From contig NW_003314268.1 of NCBI RefSeq assembly GCF_000143415.4, positions 2,989,502 to 3,053,501 on the forward strand: a stretch of DNA of 64,000 nt, read 5' to 3'. Below, piece by piece: positions 22,356-31,406 of the stretch. Origin of the DNA: Selaginella moellendorffii. Its lineage: Eukaryota; Streptophyta; Lycopodiopsida; Selaginellales; Selaginellaceae. The number at the start of each line of letters is the position of its first letter. The first letter of the stretch is position 1. A model generated the notes under the pieces. The model was not told the DNA's origin. It ran no database searches and saw only the letters and a program-made list of their open reading frames with translations. A program made the translations under genes and the position numbers.

Positions 22356-25300
22356 ATGGGCTCGATGTTCTTCTTCGCTGCTCTGGCCACCTTCTTCGCG
22401 ATCGCTGTCACTGGAGCTTCTTCCTCGCCGGACTTGCAATGGCTGCTGGAGCTCAAGGCCGGGTTCCAAGCCGACCCTTTGAACGCCACCGGCGACTGGA
22501 TTCCTCCGGATCGTCACCGAAATGGCAGCACCAGCAGCAGCGACCCCTGTTCGTGGTCCGGGATTTCCTGCAGTGATCACGCTCGAGTCACCGCCATCAA
22601 TCTCACCTCCACGTCTCTCACCGGCTCGATCTCCTCGTCGGCAATCGCCCACCTCGACAAGCTGGAGCTTCTCGATCTCTCCAATAACTCCTTTTCGGGG
22701 CCGATGCCTTCGCAATTACCCGCCAGCCTTCGCAGCCTGCGCCTCAACGAGAACAGCCTCACAGGACCACTCCCAGCTTCCATCGCCAACGCCACGCTAC
22801 TGACCGAGCTCCTCGTCTACTCCAATTTGCTCTCGGGTTCCATTCCCAGCGAGATCGGCCGCCTCTCCAAGCTCCGAGTCCTCCGCGCAGGCGACAATCT
22901 CTTCTCCGGCCCAATCCCGGACTCCATCGCAGGCCTCCACTCTCTCCAGATCCTGGGCCTCGCCAACTGTGAGCTCTCCGGCGGCATACCGCGCGGCATC
23001 GGCCAGCTCGCCGCCCTCGAGTCGCTGATGCTCCACTACAACAACCTCTCCGGCGGTATACCGCCCGAGGTCACGCAGTGCCGCCAGCTCACCGTCCTCG
23101 GGCTGTCCGAAAACCGCCTCACCGGCCCCATACCGCGCGGCATCTCGGACCTCGCGGCTCTTCAAACGCTCTCCATATTTAATAACTCGCTGTCCGGTAG
23201 CGTCCCCGAGGAGGTCGGGCAGTGCCGTCAGCTCCTCTACCTCAATCTCCAGGGCAACGATCTCACCGGCCAGCTGCCCGACTCCCTGGCCAAGCTCGCG
23301 GCGCTGGAGACGCTGGATCTATCCGAGAATTCCATCTCGGGGCCCATCCCAGACTGGATTGGAAGCTTGGCTAGCCTGGAGAACTTGGCGCTGTCGATGA
23401 ATCAACTATCAGGAGAAATCCCGTCCTCGATCGGTGGCCTGGCGAGGCTGGAGCAGCTCTTCCTGGGATCCAACCGGCTCAGCGGCGAGATTCCTGGAGA
23501 GATCGGGGAATGCAGGAGCTTGCAGCGGCTGGATCTCTCGAGCAATCGGCTCACAGGGACGATCCCGGCGTCGATCGGGAGATTATCGATGCTCACGGAC
23601 CTGGTGCTCCAATCGAATTCACTGACGGGATCGATACCGGAGGAGATCGGATCATGCAAGAACCTGGCAGTGCTGGCGCTGTATGAGAACCAGCTCAACG
23701 GATCCATCCCAGCCTCGATCGGCTCGCTCGAGCAGCTCGATGAGCTCTACCTCTACCGCAACAAGCTCAGTGGCAATATTCCAGCCTCGATCGGTAGCTG
23801 CTCCAAGCTGACGTTGCTGGATCTCTCCGAGAATCTCCTCGACGGCGCCATCCCTAGCTCGATCGGCGGCCTTGGCGCGCTCACGTTTCTCCATCTGCGA
23901 AGGAATCGACTGTCTGGATCGATCCCGGCGCCTATGGCGAGATGCGCCAAGATGCGCAAGCTCGATCTTGCGGAGAACAGCCTCTCCGGGGCGATTCCCC
24001 AAGACCTAACGAGCGCCATGGCCGATCTGGAGATGCTGCTGCTCTACCAGAACAATCTCACTGGAGCCGTGCCGGAATCCATCGCCAGCTGCTGCCACAA
24101 CCTCACGACGATCAATCTCTCCGATAATCTCCTCGGCGGAAAAATCCCTCCACTTCTTGGATCGTCGGGCGCGCTCCAGGTTCTTGATCTAACGGACAAT
24201 GGCATTGGCGGGAATATCCCTCCTAGCCTGGGAATATCCTCAACGCTGTGGAGGCTTCGTTTGGGCGGGAACAAGATCGAGGGTTTGATTCCGGCAGAGC
24301 TAGGGAACATCACGGCTCTCTCTTTCGTGGATCTCAGCTTCAATCGCTTGGCCGGGGCCATTCCATCGATTCTTGCGAGCTGCAAGAATCTCACGCACAT
24401 CAAGCTGAATGGAAATCGGCTCCAAGGTAGGATTCCAGAGGAGATCGGCGGCCTCAAGCAGCTAGGGGAGCTCGATCTGTCCCAGAACGAGCTCATCGGC
24501 GAAATCCCTGGCTCGATCATCAGCGGCTGCCCCAAAATCTCGACGCTCAAGCTCGCGGAGAACAGGCTGAGCGGGAGGATTCCGGCGGCGCTAGGGATTC
24601 TCCAGTCGCTCCAGTTCTTGGAGCTCCAAGGGAACGATCTGGAGGGGCAGATTCCAGCGTCCATTGGAAACTGTGGATTGCTGCTCGAGGTAAACCTCTC
24701 CCACAACAGTCTCCAGGGCGGGATCCCGCGAGAGCTGGGAAAGCTCCAGAACTTGCAAACGTCCCTGGATCTTAGCTTCAATCGCCTCAACGGCAGCATC
24801 CCTCCGGAGCTCGGCATGCTCTCCAAGCTGGAGGTCTTGAATCTGTCCAGCAACGCGATCTCTGGAATGATCCCGGAGTCCCTGGCAAACAACATGATCA
24901 GCCTGTTGTCCCTCAACCTCTCGTCCAACAATCTCTCGGGGCCTGTTCCAAGCGGCCCGGTCTTCGATCGAATGACGCAGAGTTCCTTCTCCAACAACAG
25001 GGATCTTTGCAGCGAGAGTTTGTCATCCTCGTCCACTTCCAGCAAGAGCAAAGTCATTCTCCTCCCAGCATGCAAAGGTTCGTCCAGCGATCCGGGCTCT
25101 ACGACTTCCAGCGGAAGCAGGCCACCTCATCGAAAAAAACACCGGATTGTTCTAATCGCGTCGCTGGTGTGCTCGCTCGTCGCTCTCGTCACTCTGGGAT
25201 CCGCCATCTATATTCTCGTCTTCTACAAGCGAGACCGTGGCAGGATTCGTCTCGCTGCTTCCACAAAGTTCTACAAGGATCACAGGTTGTTCCCGATGCT

Positions 25301-26456
25301 CAGCAGGCAGCTCACTTTCAGCGATCTGATGCAAGCCACGGACTCGCTCAGCGATCTCAACATCATTGGAAGTGGTGGATTCGGAACAGTGTATAAGGCG
25401 ATTCTACCATCGGGCGAAGTTCTGGCCGTGAAGAAAGTTGACGTCGCCGGAGATGGAGATCCGACGCAGGACAAGAGCTTTCTCCGCGAGGTCTCGACTC
25501 TGGGCAAGATCCGGCACAGGCACCTCGTCCGCCTCGTCGGCTTCTGTTCGCACAAAGGCGTCAACTTGCTCGTCTACGACTACATGCCCAACGGAAGCTT
25601 GTTTGATCGGTTACACGGGTCGGCCTGTACCGAGAAGAACAATGCGGGTGTTTTAGATTGGGAGTCGAGACACCGGATTGCTGTTGGTATTGCCGAAGGG
25701 ATCGCTTACTTGCATCACGACTGTGCTCCGCGGATCGTTCATCGTGATATCAAGTCCAACAACGTCTTGCTGGACTCCCGGGATGAGCCGCACCTAGGCG
25801 ACTTTGGCCTGGCCAAGATCATTGACAGCAGCAGCAGCTCTCACACACTGTCCGTTTTCGCGGGATCCTATGGTTACATCGCTCCAGGTACGTACTTCCG
25901 TAATGTTTCTTCATTGTGTCGAAGTGCTATTATGCCTGTTGCGTGTTCTTCCGTTTTTTCTCCTTGCTGTTTAGATTTGCAAGTTCTCTATCTATCCAGC
26001 GGTGTTCTCATGGCTTTCTGTTTCCTTGCAGAGTACGCGTACACAATGCGTGCGTCGGAGAAGACGGACATCTACAGCTTTGGAGTGGTTCTCATGGAGC
26101 TGGTGACTGGCAAGCTTCCTGTGGATCCAACTTTTCCAGACGGCGTGGACATTGTAAGCTGGGTGCGGCTGAGGATCAGCCAGAAGGCGAGCGTGGACGA
26201 TCTCATCGACCCGCTGCTCCAAAAGGTGTCCCGGACGGAGAGGCTGGAGATGCTGCTGGTGCTCAAGGCGGCACTCATGTGTACGAGCTCGTCGCTCGGG
26301 GACAGGCCGAGCATGCGCGAGGTTGTGGACAAGCTCAAGCAAGTGAAGCAGGAGAACTGGATAGTGTCGATCGACTGTGCCGACTTGATGGAAATCCTGG
26401 AGCCGTCGGATAGCAGCAGCGGCAGCGTCAGCGCGACAGGGGCAGGACACCAGTGA
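22356..26456 (+). CDS. LRR receptor-like kinase, GASSHO (GSO1/GSO2)-like
   Basis: This is a plasma-membrane receptor kinase of the LRR-XI type related to GASSHO1/2, which perceive CIF-type peptides and guide barrier formation in angiosperms. Two exons (22356-25887 and 26032-26456) give 1318 residues. The order is: signal peptide (MFFFAALATFFAIAVTGASS), LRRNT with CSWSGISC, about 30 tandem LRRs to ~24,950, and a Ser-rich juxtamembrane segment. One membrane helix (RIVLIASLVCSLVALVTLGS) and an intracellular kinase follow. The kinase is complete: GSGGFGTVYKA, AVKKV, HRDIKSNN, DFGLAK and GYIAPEY. It is an RD kinase predicted to be active. The ATG at 22356 is the first in frame just before the signal peptide. 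The 144 nt intron has no in-frame stop. A probable 3' UTR intron is at 26513-26579. Ligand and role are inferred from the family only. Confidence 0.93.
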   Translation: MGSMFFFAALATFFAIAVTGASSSPDLQWLLELKAGFQADPLNATGDWIPPDRHRNGSTSSSDPCSWSGISCSDHARVTAINLTSTSLTGSISSSAIAHLDKLELLDLSNNSFSGPMPSQLPASLRSLRLNENSLTGPLPASIANATLLTELLVYSNLLSGSIPSEIGRLSKLRVLRAGDNLFSGPIPDSIAGLHSLQILGLANCELSGGIPRGIGQLAALESLMLHYNNLSGGIPPEVTQCRQLTVLGLSENRLTGPIPRGISDLAALQTLSIFNNSLSGSVPEEVGQCRQLLYLNLQGNDLTGQLPDSLAKLAALETLDLSENSISGPIPDWIGSLASLENLALSMNQLSGEIPSSIGGLARLEQLFLGSNRLSGEIPGEIGECRSLQRLDLSSNRLTGTIPASIGRLSMLTDLVLQSNSLTGSIPEEIGSCKNLAVLALYENQLNGSIPASIGSLEQLDELYLYRNKLSGNIPASIGSCSKLTLLDLSENLLDGAIPSSIGGLGALTFLHLRRNRLSGSIPAPMARCAKMRKLDLAENSLSGAIPQDLTSAMADLEMLLLYQNNLTGAVPESIASCCHNLTTINLSDNLLGGKIPPLLGSSGALQVLDLTDNGIGGNIPPSLGISSTLWRLRLGGNKIEGLIPAELGNITALSFVDLSFNRLAGAIPSILASCKNLTHIKLNGNRLQGRIPEEIGGLKQLGELDLSQNELIGEIPGSIISGCPKISTLKLAENRLSGRIPAALGILQSLQFLELQGNDLEGQIPASIGNCGLLLEVNLSHNSLQGGIPRELGKLQNLQTSLDLSFNRLNGSIPPELGMLSKLEVLNLSSNAISGMIPESLANNMISLLSLNLSSNNLSGPVPSGPVFDRMTQSSFSNNRDLCSESLSSSSTSSKSKVILLPACKGSSSDPGSTTSSGSRPPHRKKHRIVLIASLVCSLVALVTLGSAIYILVFYKRDRGRIRLAASTKFYKDHRLFPMLSRQLTFSDLMQATDSLSDLNIIGSGGFGTVYKAILPSGEVLAVKKVDVAGDGDPTQDKSFLREVSTLGKIRHRHLVRLVGFCSHKGVNLLVYDYMPNGSLFDRLHGSACTEKNNAGVLDWESRHRIAVGIAEGIAYLHHDCAPRIVHRDIKSNNVLLDSRDEPHLGDFGLAKIIDSSSSSHTLSVFAGSYGYIAPGTYFRNVSSLCRSAIMPVACSSVFSPCCLDLQVLYLSSGVLMAFCFLAEYAYTMRASEKTDIYSFGVVLMELVTGKLPVDPTFPDGVDIVSWVRLRISQKASVDDLIDPLLQKVSRTERLEMLLVLKAALMCTSSSLGDRPSMREVVDKLKQVKQENWIVSIDCADLMEILEPSDSSSGSVSATGAGHQ

Positions 26457-26591
26457 TGAGAGCCTTCGACATAAAAGGAATGGTGGTGATCATGAAATGG
26501 CAGACTTTCCAGGTACGCGTGGTTTCTGGAAGTTTAACATTCTTTCTTTCTCTTTACTAATGATTGTGTGCTCTTGCAGGATGAGCGATGA

Positions 26592-28439
26592 TCAGCTTTG
26601 CGAAACAATGGCTTGGCCAGATCTGGAAACTTTGGTGCCGTGATGTGTTACTCCGGAAGTTATGAAGCTCGTCCAGGCCGCGAGATCTGGCACGAAAGGC
26701 ATCGAGTCCAGCAGCTCCTGGGCTTGCTCCATCCATCCGGCTCGTCCCAGGAGATCGACCATGCAGCCGTAGTGATCCGCGCCCCTTGCGACGGAAAAAT
26801 CCGTGCTTGCCGCGCGGAAGAGCTCGTACCCGATCTGGAAGGCTCCTGCATGGCTGCAGCTCGAAAGGAGGCACAGCAGCGTCACTCCGTCCCATCTCAC
26901 ACCATCGAGGCACATGAGTTGGGCGAGACGGACGGCCTGGATGGTATGCCCGAGCTGGGCATACGCCGCCATCATCGAGTTCCAGCACTGGGCGTCTCTC
27001 TCGGGCAAATCCTCGAAGATCAACGCCGCCTCTTCCAAGCTGCCGGACCGAGAGTACATCGTGATCAGCGCGGTGCCCACCCGGCGGTCGCGGTGGAAGC
27101 CCATGGCGCGGATCTCCGAGTGGATCATCCTCCCCCGCGAGAGATCCGCGCAGGCGTCGGCGATGGCGACGAGCGCGACTCGATCGATCGCGGCGCCCTC
27201 CAGATCCATCCTCGCGAAGAGCACCAGCGCCTCCGAGCGCGCGGCGTAGGCGGAGATGAGCGAGGTCCAGGAGATAGCGTCCCGGTCGGGCATGGCGTCG
27301 AATATTCGCCGGGCATCTTCCAGGTGACCGTTGAGCGAATATGCCGCGAGCATCGCGTTGCGGGCGGCCGTGTCCGGGGGTGTTATGTGGGTGAAGATGT
27401 ATTCGGCGGAGCTGAGATCTCCGCGCTGGGCAAAAGCGGTGAGGAGTGTGGTGGATGAGTGTGTGGATTTTTGGGGCATTTGCTGGTATGCTGTTTGTGC
27501 GCCGCGGAGATCACCCCTATTGATGTGTGAAAGGACAAGATTGGTCCATGAGGTGGTATCTTTCGCGGGCATTCGCTGGAATAGGGCGATGGATTCTTGG
27601 AGATTGCCCCGTGCGGCATAGCCGGCGAGCATTGAGTTCCAGGCAGTGAGATCATCGCTCTTGGGCATTGAATCGAAAAGAGTTTTAGCACGATTGAGGT
27701 CTCCCCTCTCTGTGTATGACGTGATGAGGACGTTCCAGGATGTGGAATTCCTCTGTGGCATTCGATCAAAGAGGCTCTTGGCTTGAGAATGATCCCGACT
27801 TTGGGCATATGCAGTGATTATGGTGTTCCAGGAGACAATGTTCTTTCTTTCCATTTGATCAAACACCTTTCTCGCGAGTTCGATCTGCCCGCTTTGGGCT
27901 AGACCTGTTATGATAGAATTCCATGACACCAAATCTTTATTGGGCATTTTGTTGAGAAGATCGAGAGCTCTATCAAATTGCCCATTTTGGGTATATGCTG
28001 AGGCGAGGGCGTTCCATGACTCTGGGCTGGGGTCTGGGATGCGATCAAAGAGATTTTTCGCGAGGTCGATCTTTGCTGCGTTGGAATAGGCCGTAATCAT
28101 CGCTGTCCACGACACGGAATCTTTCTGGGGCATCAGATCGAAGAGAGACTCCGCGCGGTGGAATTGCCCGTTCCTGGCGTAGCACGCGATCAGGATGTTG
28201 TTGGTGAAGAGATTGGGCTCGCGAATTCGCTCGTAGACGGCCTCGGCGTCCTCGACGCTGCCGCATTTCCCATACATCTCGATGAGGAGATTGCTGAGAA
28301 ATCTGCTGTGGGCGTGCGGGGAGGCGAGGATCTGGCAGTGGATCTCTCTTCCTCGAGCCAAGCTTTTGGAATTCCCCGCGGATCTGACAGTAGCTGCGAG
28401 GAGAGCTCGTTCTTCGTCGAGAAGGGATCGTTCTCCCAT
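26592..28439 (-). CDS. PLS-class PPR protein, S-repeat rich, lacking E/DYW end
   Basis: PPR proteins bind organelle RNA, and PLS types mostly direct C-to-U editing. This intronless gene codes 615 residues. After an N-terminal LARGREIHCQI and FLSNLLIEMYGKCG repeat come about ten consecutive ~31-residue S-type repeats, each of the form (M)P-x-KD-x-x-SWN-x-x-I-x-x-Y ... A-x-x-LFD-x-M. L-type (DRVALVAIADACADLSRG) and further S and P repeats follow. It stops at LLDSMPFVPDLAAWTSFI, exactly where E, E+ and DYW domains would normally follow, and ends with an unrelated tail of about 20 residues. It may have been truncated by rearrangement, or it could act with a partner that supplies the DYW deaminase. 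No clear organelle presequence is visible before GERSLLDEER. It shares an 88 bp head-to-head gap with uL4c. Confidence 0.88.
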   Translation of the reverse strand: MGERSLLDEERALLAATVRSAGNSKSLARGREIHCQILASPHAHSRFLSNLLIEMYGKCGSVEDAEAVYERIREPNLFTNNILIACYARNGQFHRAESLFDLMPQKDSVSWTAMITAYSNAAKIDLAKNLFDRIPDPSPESWNALASAYTQNGQFDRALDLLNKMPNKDLVSWNSIITGLAQSGQIELARKVFDQMERKNIVSWNTIITAYAQSRDHSQAKSLFDRMPQRNSTSWNVLITSYTERGDLNRAKTLFDSMPKSDDLTAWNSMLAGYAARGNLQESIALFQRMPAKDTTSWTNLVLSHINRGDLRGAQTAYQQMPQKSTHSSTTLLTAFAQRGDLSSAEYIFTHITPPDTAARNAMLAAYSLNGHLEDARRIFDAMPDRDAISWTSLISAYAARSEALVLFARMDLEGAAIDRVALVAIADACADLSRGRMIHSEIRAMGFHRDRRVGTALITMYSRSGSLEEAALIFEDLPERDAQCWNSMMAAYAQLGHTIQAVRLAQLMCLDGVRWDGVTLLCLLSSCSHAGAFQIGYELFRAASTDFSVARGADHYGCMVDLLGRAGWMEQAQELLDSMPFVPDLAAWTSFITSGVTHHGTKVSRSGQAIVSQS

Positions 28440-28527
28440 TCTTCCCGCCGCGATCGGACGGTGAAGAGCGGCATTTTGGTTTGAATTCCAACGGTCCAGA
28501 TTGCCTTATCCCCTGCCAAGAACCCTA
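28440..28527. promoter_or_regulatory. 88 bp divergent promoter/5' leader between PPR and uL4c
   Basis: The PPR ATG (28439-28437, minus) and the plastid L4 ATG (28528, plus) are only 88 bp apart, so the two genes must share promoter sequence or overlap at their 5' ends. An AACCCTAA telo-box-like site lies at ~28,521-28,528, at the L4 start. Both products are expected to work on organelle gene expression. Confidence 0.55.
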
Positions 28528-29439
28528 ATGGCTATGGCGACGACGGCATGGAATCCCAGGTGCGTCGTCTACGAGGGATTGAGCGTGAGATCCTCGTTCT
28601 TCCAGAGCCCAGCAGCCATTCCAGCGCCAGCGCCACAGAATGTGGAGCGATCCCGGCGGAACGCGACGATTAGGGCGGCTTCCTCGTCGGGAGGAGCGAC
28701 GCTGCCCCTCTTCTCCTTCGATGGCGAGTGCACGGGCTCGGTGTTCCTGGATCTCAAGGTCGCCAGCGCTCACACGGCCCGGGGATTGGTCCACAGGGGC
28801 GTGATCACGGAGCTCCAGAATCGCCGGCGCGGCACAGCGTCGACCAAGACGAGGGCGGAGGTTCGCGGAGGAGGGAGGAAGCCCTACAAGCAGAAGGGGA
28901 CGGGAAGAGCGCGCCGAGGATCGCAGCGAACGCCACTGCGGCCTGGCGGAGGGATCGTGTTTGGGCCCAAGCCCAAGGACTGGGGGATCAAGATCAACAA
29001 GAAGGAGAAGAGGCTCGCGATCAGCACGGCTCTCCAGAGCGCGGCGGTGGATTCCATCGCGGTGGAGGACTTCGAGGAGAAATTCACGGAGCCCAAGACG
29101 AAGTTCTTCCTGGCGGCGATGGAGAGATGGGGCGTGGACGTGAGCAAGCACTCGCTCATCTTCGCGACCAATGTGAACGATTTCCTGGAGAAATCGAGCA
29201 GGAACATCAAGACGGTGAAGATGCTGACGCCGCGGAGCCTGAACCTCTACGATGTTCTTCGCGCGGACAAGATCCTCTTCACGAGCTCGGGGATCGACTA
29301 CTTGAATCAAAGCTATGGTGTGAAATCGCAGCTGGAGGAAGAAGAAGAAGAAAGCGATGAAAGTGAGGAGGAGGAGGAGGATGGTGAAGAAGAAATCGAG
29401 GAAGATCAAGGCGACGACGAAGAAGATCAAAGTTCTTGA
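28528..29439 (+). CDS. RPL4: Plastid 50S ribosomal protein L4 (uL4c)
   Basis: This is the nucleus-encoded plastid ribosomal protein L4, which lines part of the exit tunnel of the large subunit. It is a single exon of 303 residues. The first ~50 residues are a Ser/Arg/Ala-rich plastid transit peptide (MAMATTAWNPRC to ATIRAASSS). The uL4 core is clear: RGLVHRGVITELQNRR, TKTRAEVRGGGRKPYKQKGTG, RARRGSQRTPLRPGGGIVFGP and LNLYDVLRADKILFT. The C-terminus is a long Glu/Asp/Ser-rich acidic tail (~29,330-29,430), as in other plant plastid L4 proteins. The start is the first ATG of the frame; a second Met two codons later is equally possible. Confidence 0.96.
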   Translation: MAMATTAWNPRCVVYEGLSVRSSFFQSPAAIPAPAPQNVERSRRNATIRAASSSGGATLPLFSFDGECTGSVFLDLKVASAHTARGLVHRGVITELQNRRRGTASTKTRAEVRGGGRKPYKQKGTGRARRGSQRTPLRPGGGIVFGPKPKDWGIKINKKEKRLAISTALQSAAVDSIAVEDFEEKFTEPKTKFFLAAMERWGVDVSKHSLIFATNVNDFLEKSSRNIKTVKMLTPRSLNLYDVLRADKILFTSSGIDYLNQSYGVKSQLEEEEEESDESEEEEEDGEEEIEEDQGDDEEDQSS

Positions 29440-29653
29440 AACAGGGGATTTCACAAGAGCCCTAAAACAGAGGATATTTTGAGAAGAACCCTAAAAACCA
29501 GAGGATATTTTGTTCATTTTGCTTGTTCGAATCCCCGGGGCAAAAACCCTAAGCGAGGGCAGCGATCCGCGAGCGCCATGTAAGGATTCCTCCTCTAGGC
29601 ATTCCTGGATCCATCGCCGGGCACGGGGCGCAGGGCTTTCGCGCAGGAAATCC

Positions 29654-31060
29654 ATGGGCGCCTCTTGGAGCTCTGCGGACCCGGGAGGGAATTCCCGGCC
29701 TGGAGGCGCCGGTAATGCAGCGGCCATTCCCTCGATCGGCAGCAGCGGCGACTCTTCGAAGCGCCAGAGGCGCATCGCGGGGGAGCACCAGTGGCAGTTG
29801 ATTCCAGGGCTTCCGGACGAGGTCGCGATGCACGCCCTGGCGCGGGTGCCGCGCTCGTGGCATCCGGCGATGAAGCTCGTGTGTAGCTCGTGGCGGCAGG
29901 TCATGAGCTCGAGCGAGATCTTCCGGCTGAGGCGCGAGCTGGGCGTGGTGGAGGAGTGGCTCTACGTGCTCATGAAGGACAAGGAGGAGGAATTGGTGTG
30001 GTTTGCGCTTGATCCACTCACGGCCCAGTGGCGGAGATTGCCGCCCATGCCCGACGTGGATCATCACCAGCACCATCGCCAGCAGCAGCAGGAAAGAGAT
30101 CTCGCCGGATGGAGCTTGTGGGAGCTCGGCTCTTCCATCTCGGGGATGGTGAGGTCGCTGTTTGGGAAGAAGGACTCCTCCGAGAGGATCCCATTCTTCG
30201 GCTGCTCGGCGGCGGAGCTCCACGGCTGCCTGTTCGTCCTGGGGGGATTCTCCAAGGCCTCGGCGACGTCCTCGGTGTGGAAGTATGATCCGCGGACAGA
30301 CTCGTGGAGCAAGGCCGCCGCCATGGGGACCGCGCGAGCTTACTGCAAGACGGGGCTGGTGGATGGCAACTTGTACGCTGTGGGTGGCGTGAACCGGGGC
30401 CGGAATGGCCTCACTCCACTCCAGTCGGCGGAGGTTTACGATCCGGAGGCCGACGCCTGGAGCGCGATCCCCAGCATGCCGTTCGTGGGCGCCCAAGTTC
30501 TTCCCACGGCGTTCGTGACGGACATACTCAAGCCCATCGCCACCGGGATGGCGGCGTTCCGGGGGAAGCTGTGGGTGCCGCAGTCGCTCTACTCGTGGCC
30601 CTTCTTCGTGGACGTTGGCGGCGAGGTGTTTGATCCGGTGTCCGGGAGGTGGGAGGAGATGCCGCGCGGGATGGGCGAGGGGTGGCCGGCTCGCCAGGCC
30701 GGGATGAAGCTGAGCGTGGTGGTGAACGGGAGCTTGTTCTCGCTGGATCCGATGAGCACCGCCGAGGGCAGCAAGATCAAGGTGTATGACTTCGAGCAGG
30801 ATTGCTGGAGGGTGGTGGTGCGGAAGGTGCCCATGGTCTTGGATCTCTCCACCGAGTCGGAGTCGCCATACTTGCTCGGGTGCCTGAGGAGCGGCCTTCA
30901 TGTGGTGACCAAGGACGCCGGGAACAACGTGACCATTCTGCGGGCGGAGATCGACGGCGGGCGTGGCGCGGGGGATTCCGAGGCGGAATCGTGGACGGTG
31001 ATCGCGAGCAAGAGCTTTGGCCGCGTCGAGCTGGTTGCGTGTCAAGTCTTGGAGATATAA
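29654..31060 (+). CDS. F-box/kelch-repeat protein (At1g22040-like)
   Basis: F-box proteins recruit substrates to SCF ubiquitin ligases, and the kelch propeller binds the substrate. One exon of 468 residues. The F-box is at residues ~50-95 (LIPGLPDEVAMHALARVPRS and the following KLVCSSWRQVM). Kelch motifs follow: LFVLGGFSKASATSSVWKYD, NLYAVGGVNRG and AEVYDPEADAWSAIPSMP, then GEVFDPVSGRWEEMPRGM and a last, weaker blade. A His/Gln-rich insertion sits between the F-box and the propeller. The layout matches the land-plant group containing Arabidopsis At1g22040. The start is the Met before GASWSS; the frame is open upstream but without a further ATG. The upstream gap (29,440-29,653) holds a telo-box-like AAACCCTAA at ~29,544. 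Confidence 0.92.
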   Translation: MGASWSSADPGGNSRPGGAGNAAAIPSIGSSGDSSKRQRRIAGEHQWQLIPGLPDEVAMHALARVPRSWHPAMKLVCSSWRQVMSSSEIFRLRRELGVVEEWLYVLMKDKEEELVWFALDPLTAQWRRLPPMPDVDHHQHHRQQQQERDLAGWSLWELGSSISGMVRSLFGKKDSSERIPFFGCSAAELHGCLFVLGGFSKASATSSVWKYDPRTDSWSKAAAMGTARAYCKTGLVDGNLYAVGGVNRGRNGLTPLQSAEVYDPEADAWSAIPSMPFVGAQVLPTAFVTDILKPIATGMAAFRGKLWVPQSLYSWPFFVDVGGEVFDPVSGRWEEMPRGMGEGWPARQAGMKLSVVVNGSLFSLDPMSTAEGSKIKVYDFEQDCWRVVVRKVPMVLDLSTESESPYLLGCLRSGLHVVTKDAGNNVTILRAEIDGGRGAGDSEAESWTVIASKSFGRVELVACQVLEI

Positions 31061-31406
31061 AATGTGGTGTATTTAATGTAAATTTACGTATAAACGCGGA
31101 TGTAGATTAATTTAATCGCCAGGTAACGACAATTAGCAGTGCACGCAATCGCCGTGCGACACGTGAGCGGTCCCCGTCGGCGAAACTTTTTCAAAGGCGC
31201 GGTGCCACGCGGCTGGAGCTTGACCGGCGATGCGTGGAATATCTTTACGCGTCGGCAAGCGTAGCGGAATATGCTGGCGACGGGCACGGTTACTTGGCTA
31301 TGGCGTCCTTTGGCTATGGCGGCTAGGTTTTTAATTCTTTTGTTTGCCAGTGGCATGATCATCAGAGTTGAGGGAAGGAAAGCGCTTGATAGAATTGCTA
31401 GAGATT

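Noticed and set aside
24044-25075. 343-codon minus-strand frame opposite the LRR region
   Set aside because: Antisense shadow of the repetitive LRR coding sequence.
29549-31045. 498-codon minus-strand frame opposite the F-box/kelch gene
   Set aside because: Antisense shadow of a GC-rich single-exon gene; His/Pro/Arg-rich translation without domains.
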